The position numbers and the translations under genes are program-made. A stretch of DNA of 11,512 bases from JBFHES01 sp041584015 (lineage in GTDB: Bacteria; Bacteroidota; Bacteroidia; Bacteroidales; M50B96): contig JBFHES010000151.1 in assembly GCA_041584015.1 (NCBI GenBank), positions 1-11,512 of the forward strand, read 5' to 3'. Each line of letters starts with the position of its first letter. The stretch's first letter is position 1. Below are positions 7,354 through 11,512 of the stretch, one piece after another. The notes under the pieces were generated by a model. It was not told where the DNA came from. It did not search any database and saw nothing but the letters and a program-made list of their open reading frames with translations.

Positions 7354-7360
7354 CGTTTAC

Positions 7361-7365
7361 TCTCC
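7361..7365 (-). promoter_or_regulatory. Shine-Dalgarno site of metG
   Basis: The minus strand reads GGAGA, 7 bases before the ATG. Good Shine-Dalgarno sequences are unusual in Bacteroidota and none of the other genes here has one, so this supports the chosen start. Confidence 0.6.
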
Positions 7366-7382
7366 AAATTTTCAATAGTCTG

Positions 7383-7390
7383 CAAAGATA
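7383..7390 (-). promoter_or_regulatory. metG promoter, -7 element
   Basis: TATCTTTG is a full match to the Bacteroidota -7 consensus TAnnTTTG. The metG ATG is 29 bp downstream, which predicts a 5' leader of only about 20-25 nt. A -33 TTTG is not evident; the DNA upstream is a purine/pyrimidine-biased run. The leader is too short for a riboswitch or T-box. Confidence 0.65.
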
Positions 7391-7577
7391 GGAAAAGGAA
7401 AAAAGGAATATGTATTAAGAAGTTAGATTTTAGAAGTGAAAAAGGAGAATCAAGTAGTTAGTATCAAGAATCTGGAAGAAGTATCAAGTAGTTAGTAACT
7501 AGAATCAAGAATTAAAAAGAAAGAAAGAAGTATCGATATGCAAGTGCAGATCTTAAATAGATTTAAAGAGTTTATAA
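7391..7577. repeat. Degenerate AT-rich repeat tract upstream of metG
   Basis: ATCAAGTAGTTAGTA occurs twice exactly (7449-7463 and 7483-7497, 34 bp apart), with further partial units (AGAATCAAGAATT, AAGAAAGAAAGAAG) around it. No coding potential is seen on either strand. It looks like a slippage-grown spacer and may be unique to this strain. Confidence 0.6.
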
Positions 7578-7618
7578 TAAAAAGACCAAGGCTGCATATG
7601 TTTTGCGGACCTTGGTCT
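7578..7618 (-). terminator. Intrinsic terminator of hutH
   Basis: The perfect 9-bp stem AGACCAAGG / CCTTGGTCT (7583-7591 and 7610-7618) has an 18-base loop and is followed on the minus strand by TTTTTAT. It ends the hisS-hutH transcript before the metG promoter. Confidence 0.85.
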
Positions 7619-7645
7619 AATATCTATAGTCTATAATCTATTATC
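7616..7645. repeat. TCTAATATCT-type repeat beside the hutH terminator
   Basis: TCTAATATCT (7616-7625) is followed by degenerate units TATAGTC, TATAATC and TATTATC, filling the gap between the hutH stop at 7651 and its terminator. The same 10-mer occurs at 5303, 11219 and, inverted, 11099. Confidence 0.6.
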
Positions 7646-7650
7646 TGCAC

Positions 7651-9144
7651 TTAAATTCCAAATCTGCCATCTTTAATGAACTGAACGGCTTTCTCCATCT
7701 CTTTGTACATTATTTTGTCTTCTTCAACAAAAGGAACAAGTTCTCTGAATGAGCTTACAAACTCTTCGATATATGCTGATGACTTTAGCGGTCGTCTGAA
7801 TTCAAGTGCCTGTGTACCTACAAATAGTTCAATTGCCAGTATTCTTTCGATGTTCTCTACTACACGCATTAATTTCGTAGCACCGTTAGCTCCCATTGAA
7901 ACATGGTCTTCCTGCTCATTAGATGAGGTAATTGAATCAATTGAAGAAGGTGTACACAATTGCTTGTTTTTGCTTACTATCGAAGCAGCTGAATATTGTG
8001 GAATCATGAAACCTGAGTTCAATCCCGGATTGGCTACCAAAAATTCTGGCAAACCTCTTTGTCCTGCAATCAGTCTGTAAACCCTTCGTTCCGAAATGTT
8101 TCCAAGTTCAGCTAATGCAATGGCTAAAAAGTCGAAACCAAATGCCAAAGGTTCGCCATGGAAATTTCCACCAGAAATAATGATATCCTCTTCTGGGAAG
8201 ATGGTTGGGTTGTCGGTTACCGAATTAATTTCCTGAAGAATTATTGAAGCCACATAATTGATTGTGTCCTTGGCTGCTCCGTGTACTTGCGGAATACAAC
8301 GGAATGAATAAGGATCTTGTACGTGTTCTTTATGCTGATTAATCAGTTCGCTTCCTTCAACAAGCTTTCTGATGTTCTTGGCAGTTTCTAACTGTCCTCT
8401 GTGTGGGCGCACTTTGTGAATTAATTCATTGAAAGGCTCTAAACGGCCGTCGTATCCTTCAAGAGAAATTGCTCCGGAAATATCGGCAAGTTTTGCAATA
8501 CGGAATGCACGGATTAAAGCATGAACACCGTGCGCGCTCATAAACTGCGTACCGTTTAATAAGGCCAATCCTTCCTTTGATTGAAGTGTAATTGGTTCCC
8601 ATCCGAATTTATCGAGGATTACTTTTGCATCATATTTTTCACCTTTGTAGTAAACCTCACCTTCGCCTAAAAGCGGCAGGCTTAAGTGAGCCAGTGGTGC
8701 TAAATCACCTGATGCACCCAGCGATCCTAACTTGTAAACAACCGGATAAACACCCTCATTGTAAAAATCGATTAATCGCTGAACGGTTATTAATTGAACA
8801 CCCGAATAGCCAAGAGCCAGGGCGTGTGCCTTCAGGAACAACATTAATGCAACCACTTCCTGAGGTACTTCATCACCGGTTCCGCAGGCATGCGACATAA
8901 CTAAATTACTCTGCAGCTGCGATAGATCTTCATTTGAGATGGATCGGTTGCACAATGATCCGAATCCGGTATTAATCCCATAAATTGGACCGTCGTGTGC
9001 AGCAATTTTCTCGTCAAGGTATTTACGACAATTAAGAATAAGCTCTGCAGATTCTTGCGAAAGTTCTAGTTTGTGTTGTTCATCAACAATTGTTTCAATT
9101 AACTCGAAGGTTAAGTTTTGCGAAGTTATTTGATGTACGCTCAT
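7651..9144 (-). CDS. hutH: Histidine ammonia-lyase
   Basis: Converts L-histidine to trans-urocanate and ammonia, the first step of histidine degradation, in the cytoplasm. The 497 residues from ATG 9144 fit the family. The Ala-Ser-Gly that cyclises into the MIO electrophile is at 144-146 (KLGSLGASGDLAPLAHLS). YGINTGFGSL (from Tyr55) holds the active-site tyrosine. GLALLNGTQFM, the QDPYSFRCIPQVHGA region, SVTDNPTIF and SSNEQEDHVSMGANGA are further family signatures. The frame can be extended five codons to a TTG at 9159, but the ATG fits the family start (MSVHQITSQNLT) better. No hutU, hutI or hutG is in the window, so later steps would be encoded elsewhere. It lies 65 bp downstream of hisS with no terminator or clear promoter between them, so co-transcription is likely. 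Confidence 0.96.
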   Translation of the reverse strand: MSVHQITSQNLTFELIETIVDEQHKLELSQESAELILNCRKYLDEKIAAHDGPIYGINTGFGSLCNRSISNEDLSQLQSNLVMSHACGTGDEVPQEVVALMLFLKAHALALGYSGVQLITVQRLIDFYNEGVYPVVYKLGSLGASGDLAPLAHLSLPLLGEGEVYYKGEKYDAKVILDKFGWEPITLQSKEGLALLNGTQFMSAHGVHALIRAFRIAKLADISGAISLEGYDGRLEPFNELIHKVRPHRGQLETAKNIRKLVEGSELINQHKEHVQDPYSFRCIPQVHGAAKDTINYVASIILQEINSVTDNPTIFPEEDIIISGGNFHGEPLAFGFDFLAIALAELGNISERRVYRLIAGQRGLPEFLVANPGLNSGFMIPQYSAASIVSKNKQLCTPSSIDSITSSNEQEDHVSMGANGATKLMRVVENIERILAIELFVGTQALEFRRPLKSSAYIEEFVSSFRELVPFVEEDKIMYKEMEKAVQFIKDGRFGI

Positions 9145-9199
9145 GTTATATGTATTCAATAATTATGTAATGGTATTCAATCCTCAGTTTGTTAACTGA

Positions 9200-9211
9200 T
9201 AACTGCTTACT
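9200..9211. repeat. Inverted 12-mer flanking hisS (left copy)
   Basis: TAACTGCTTACT here is the exact reverse complement of AGTAAGCAGTTA at 10694-10705 on the other side of hisS. Both lie in loosely repetitive DNA made of CAGT/AACTG-like words; the left copy overlaps the hisS stop codon. Confidence 0.5.
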
Positions 9212-10574
9212 ATTTTTTAAGGTTTGTAATAAGTTCTTCTACGCTTGTTTTATTTTGCTCGCCGGTTTCCATGTTCTTTACGGTAAGCATGTTCTCTTGC
9301 ATTTCGCTTTCGCCAACCAAAATTACATAAGAGATGTTCTTATTGTTGGCATAGGTCATCTGCTTCTTCATTTTTGCAGATTCAGGGTACATCTCCGACT
9401 TGATTCCAGCTGCTCTGAGTTTTGCTAATAAAGGCAAACAATAAGCTTCTTCTTTAGCGCCAAAGTTCACAAACAGCACCTCGCTGCTTTTTAAACTACC
9501 AGCCGGGAATAGGTCTAGTTGTGACATTACATCATAGATTCTGTCAGCACCAAAAGAGATGCCTACACCTGACACATCTTTTAAACCAAATATACCTGTA
9601 AGGTCGTCGTAACGGCCTCCACCACAAATGCTGCCAATGGCAACATCATTAGCTTTTACCTCGAAAATAGCACCAGTGTAATAGTTTAGTCCGCGCGCTA
9701 GTGTAAGATCCAGCTCAACTTCGCATGCAACATTTATTGTTTTAAGATAATTGAAAATGGTTTCCATTTCCTCAATACCTTTCAACCCAATCTCTGATGC
9801 AGCGAGAACTTGTTTTAGTTCCGCAATTTTTTCCTCGTTGCTTCCACTTAGTTTGATAATTGGCTGCAACATGTCAACAGCCGATTGGGGAAGTTCTTTT
9901 GAAAGCAGTTCTTCATTTACTTTATCAAGCCCAATTTTATCAAGCTTATCGATGGCAACAGTAATATCTATTATTTTCTCTGGGAAGCCAATAATTTCGG
10001 CAATTCCACTAAGGATTTTTCTATTGTTGATTTTGGTGGTTACCGAAACTTTAAGCTGTTCGAAAACCTGATCGATGATTTGAATCAATTCCAACTCGTT
10101 TAACAAGGAGTTGCTGCCAATCACATCCACGTCGCACTGATAGAATTCACGATATCTTCCTTTTTGTGGACGGTCTGCCCGCCAAACGGGTTGGATCTGA
10201 AATCGCTTAAACGGGAAGGTGAGTTCATTCCTGTTTTGAACAACAAAACGTGCAAACGGTACGGTAAGGTCATAGCGCAATCCTTTCTCACTAATTTCAA
10301 TGGCTGCTTTGGTTGAATCTTTGGCAAGCAATGTTTCTTCTTTGGCTTTTTTAAGAAAATCACCTGAGTTCAAAATCTTGAATAATAACTTGTCACCCTC
10401 TTCGCCATATTTGCCCATGAGCGTAGAAAGGTTTTCCATAGCAGGGGTTTCGATGGGTTCGTAGCCAAAAAGCTTGAAGATACTTTTAATGGTATCGAAA
10501 ATATAATTTCTACGATTGGTCTCAATCGGTGTGAAATCTCTTGTCCCTTTTGGTATGCTTGGTTTTTGTGCCAT
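9210..10574 (-). CDS. hisS: Histidine--tRNA ligase
   Basis: Charges tRNA-His; a cytoplasmic class II synthetase working as a dimer. The 454 residues are typical for Bacteroidota. N-terminal PKGTRDF is at 8-14. YDLTVPFARF (101-110) and the motif 2 region FKRFQIQPVWRAD...GRYREFYQCDVD (122-150) bind ATP and the acceptor end. The HisRS-specific LARGLNYYTGAIFEV is at 292-306, GSICGGGRYDDL at 314-325, and motif 3 GVGISFGADRI at 336-346. The C-terminal 95 residues are the alpha/beta anticodon-binding domain (VLFVNFGAKEEAYCLPLL, IKSEMYP, YVILVGESEM). Start ATG 10574 gives the usual short N-terminus. The stop codon TAG sits inside a degenerate repeat shared with the spacer upstream of the gene. Confidence 0.98.
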   Translation of the reverse strand: MAQKPSIPKGTRDFTPIETNRRNYIFDTIKSIFKLFGYEPIETPAMENLSTLMGKYGEEGDKLLFKILNSGDFLKKAKEETLLAKDSTKAAIEISEKGLRYDLTVPFARFVVQNRNELTFPFKRFQIQPVWRADRPQKGRYREFYQCDVDVIGSNSLLNELELIQIIDQVFEQLKVSVTTKINNRKILSGIAEIIGFPEKIIDITVAIDKLDKIGLDKVNEELLSKELPQSAVDMLQPIIKLSGSNEEKIAELKQVLAASEIGLKGIEEMETIFNYLKTINVACEVELDLTLARGLNYYTGAIFEVKANDVAIGSICGGGRYDDLTGIFGLKDVSGVGISFGADRIYDVMSQLDLFPAGSLKSSEVLFVNFGAKEEAYCLPLLAKLRAAGIKSEMYPESAKMKKQMTYANNKNISYVILVGESEMQENMLTVKNMETGEQNKTSVEELITNLKK

Positions 10575-10755
10575 TTCGCTATTCTAAATTTGGCGCTAAA
10601 TTAGGAATTATACTATTAAGGAAATCAAATGTGTTGTAAAAATGATAATGACAGCAATCATTTGGCAGTAATCAGTGAACAGTGATCAATAACAGTAAGC
10701 AGTTAGCAATTAAGATGAATATGTAAACAGAAAGAAGTTATCAATGGAAGATTGG
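10575..10755. other. Spacer between ftsB and hisS with degenerate repeats
   Basis: No gene is seen. From 10660 to about 10740 it consists of imperfect copies of CAGTAATCAGTGAACAGTG-like words, including AGTAAGCAGTTA (10694-10705). No hairpin with a T run was found, so transcription from ftsB may read on into hisS. Confidence 0.55.
10596..10629 (-). promoter_or_regulatory. Putative hisS promoter
   Basis: On the minus strand TTTG (10626-10629) is followed after 22 bp by TAATTTAG (10596-10603), one mismatch from TAnnTTTG. This is about right for a Bacteroidota -33/-7 pair, and the box ends 21 bp before the ATG. It is a pattern match only. Confidence 0.35.
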
Positions 10756-11058
10756 CTAGTCTTCGATGATTACGAAAATATCCTCATTGTCTTTTTTCAT
10801 GAGATGTTCTTCGCGGGCGTATTTCTCAAGAAAATCTTTGTTGTTAAGTTTGTCAAGGCTTTCCTTATCTGCTTTAAGCTGATTTTCGTACTGCTCTTTT
10901 TCTGCCTTTAATTCGTTTAAAGTTCGGATGGAGCCAATGCGGTCGAGGATACTATCGCGGTCGAAGAATATTACCCAGACAAGAAATATAGCAAGCGTTA
11001 GCAAGTATTTGTTCTTGGTAATAGGACCGATTATTTTTAATATCCACTGACGTTTCAT
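10756..11058 (-). CDS. FtsB/DivIC-type septum formation initiator
   Basis: This 100-residue bitopic membrane protein has the divisome FtsB/DivIC layout. There is a short basic cytoplasmic N-terminus, one membrane segment at about 18-33 (YLLTLAIFLVWVIFFD), a periplasmic coiled coil at about 43-73 (LNELKAEKEQYENQLKADKE), and the conserved tail DFLEKYAREEHLMKKDNEDI. FtsB-type proteins join FtsL and FtsQ and help activate septal peptidoglycan synthesis at mid-cell. The length is typical. The promoter -7 box ends only 5 bp before the ATG, so the transcript may be leaderless. Confidence 0.9.
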   Translation of the reverse strand: MKRQWILKIIGPITKNKYLLTLAIFLVWVIFFDRDSILDRIGSIRTLNELKAEKEQYENQLKADKESLDKLNNKDFLEKYAREEHLMKKDNEDIFVIIED

Positions 11059-11063
11059 TGCTG

Positions 11064-11071
11064 CAAAGATA
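11064..11071 (-). promoter_or_regulatory. ftsB-type gene promoter, -7 element
   Basis: TATCTTTG is a full match to the Bacteroidota -7 consensus and is followed by CAGCA and then the ATG. The 11-mer TATCTTTGCAG is identical to that in front of metG. No -33 TTTG at the expected distance was found. Confidence 0.6.
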
Positions 11072-11082
11072 AGAAAGAGATG

Positions 11083-11230
11083 TTAGATGTTAGATGAAAG
11101 ATATTAGATTATTTGAGCTTTTATAATCTAGAACTAGAGTTTAGAAAGAAGGCCTTCTGCAAGCAGCACTATGAAAGATTGACAGATATAGCACAAGTCT
11201 TGATTTTTTTATCTAACATCTAATATCTAA
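11083..11230. repeat. Inverted TTAGATGTTAGAT repeats between ftsB and pruA
   Basis: TTAGATGTTAGAT (11083-11095) is the exact inverse of ATCTAACATCTAA (11211-11223), and AGATATTAGA (11099-11108) is the inverse of TCTAATATCT (11219-11228). About 115 bp of non-coding DNA lies between the arms. Read as RNA, the spacer could fold into a long, weak AU-rich stem, but the loop is large. Confidence 0.6.
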
Positions 11231-11233
11231 ATA

Positions 11234-11261
11234 AAAAAGCGCAGCCTCAGCTGCGCTTTTT
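11234..11261. terminator. Terminator after pruA
   Basis: The 12-bp perfect stem AAAAAGCGCAGC / GCTGCGCTTTTT has a 4-base loop and A/T runs on both sides, so it should work in both directions. It begins 2 bp after the pruA stop. Confidence 0.92.
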
Positions 11262-11263
11262 AT

Positions 11264-11512
11264 TTATTCATGCGATGTACATTTTGGTTTTTCGAGGAAT
11301 GGATAGGTGTAATCTTCTGCCGGAAGGAAGCACTCCTTAATAGTTCTTGGTGAAACCCAGCGTAAGAGGTTTAATTCCGATCCGGCTTTGTCGTTGGTTC
11401 CTGAACCTCGTGAACCGCCGAAAGGCTGCTGTGCTACAACTGCGCCTGTTGGTTTGTCGTTAATGTAAAAATTACCAGCAGCATTTACCAGGCGCTTGCT
11501 GGCATCTTCAAT
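11264..11512 (-). CDS. pruA: L-glutamate gamma-semialdehyde dehydrogenase, C-terminal 82 residues
   Basis: Only the 3' end is in the window; the frame enters at 11512 and stops at TAA 11264-11266. In the full enzyme this aldehyde dehydrogenase oxidises glutamate gamma-semialdehyde (from proline) to glutamate with NAD+. The visible part contains GNFYINDKPTGAVVAQQPFGG (split as GNFYIND and AVVAQQPFGGSRGSGTNDKAG), the C-terminal oligomerisation and aldehyde-site region typical of the group, then LNLLRWVSPRTIKE and DYTYPFLEKP. The 'SGTNDKAG...LLRW.SPRTIKE' ending matches the stand-alone, eukaryote-like PruA common in Bacteroidota, usually about 540 residues. The catalytic Cys and Glu lie outside the window. 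Confidence 0.93.
   Translation of the reverse strand: MEDASKRLVNAAGNFYINDKPTGAVVAQQPFGGSRGSGTNDKAGSELNLLRWVSPRTIKECFLPAEDYTYPFLEKPKCTSHE

Noticed and set aside
7354..7390. SAM riboswitch or T-box leader for metG
   Set aside because: The promoter -7 box leaves a leader of about 20-25 nt, too short for either structure.
7449..7497. CRISPR-like repeat (two 15-mers 34 bp apart)
   Set aside because: Only two units, no dyad symmetry, low complexity, and no cas genes in the window.
7651..9159. TTG start at 9159 for hutH (five extra residues)
   Set aside because: The ATG at 9144 begins at the usual family N-terminus, and no ribosome binding site favours the TTG.
9145..9209. Terminator or T-box between hisS and hutH
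   Set aside because: The CAGTT/AACTG words give only weak pairings with no T run on the minus strand, and 65 bp is too short for a T-box.

Overview
The window looks like chromosomal DNA of a Bacteroidota bacterium, most probably a marine or gut-type member of the Marinilabiliales/Bacteroidales group. The reasons are the AT-rich composition, promoters with the Bacteroidota -7 element (TATCTTTG), almost no Shine-Dalgarno sequences, signal peptides cut after 'AQ', secreted WG-repeat proteins, and a PruA of the long type. This is inference from gene content. Every gene seen is on the minus strand, so transcription runs from high to low coordinates.

Right to left (5'->3'): the 3' end of pruA (proline/glutamate semialdehyde dehydrogenase, cut by the window edge) ends at a strong symmetrical terminator. 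Then come a small FtsB/DivIC-type division protein with its own promoter, hisS (histidyl-tRNA synthetase), hutH (histidine ammonia-lyase) 65 bp behind hisS, a terminator, metG (methionyl-tRNA synthetase with C-terminal tRNA-binding domain) with a clear promoter and ribosome binding site, and the metG terminator. These are housekeeping genes with intact motifs.

The left 5.3 kb is accessory. A short, AT-rich two-gene operon (TPR lipoprotein plus small membrane protein, overlapping by TAATG) is followed by two secreted WG-repeat paralogues in tandem. The second is cut by the left window edge and needs no intergenic promoter.

The most interesting structure is in the non-coding DNA. The module 'last codons of metG - terminator - promoter - first codons of a WG gene' occurs twice as a direct repeat (about 3762-3957 and 5117-5345), bracketing the two-gene operon. 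The metG-side copy still carries the start of a dead third WG gene (MKLFSKIILIAS then stop). Comparing the copies shows that a 31-bp palindromic repeat was added at the metG stop codon in one of them, and so probably wrote the present metG C-terminus. A related 10-mer (TCTAATATCT) recurs beside three terminators. The operon therefore looks like cargo that came in with, or was trapped by, duplication of the metG-WG junction.

No RNA genes, CRISPR arrays, transposase genes or prophage genes were seen.
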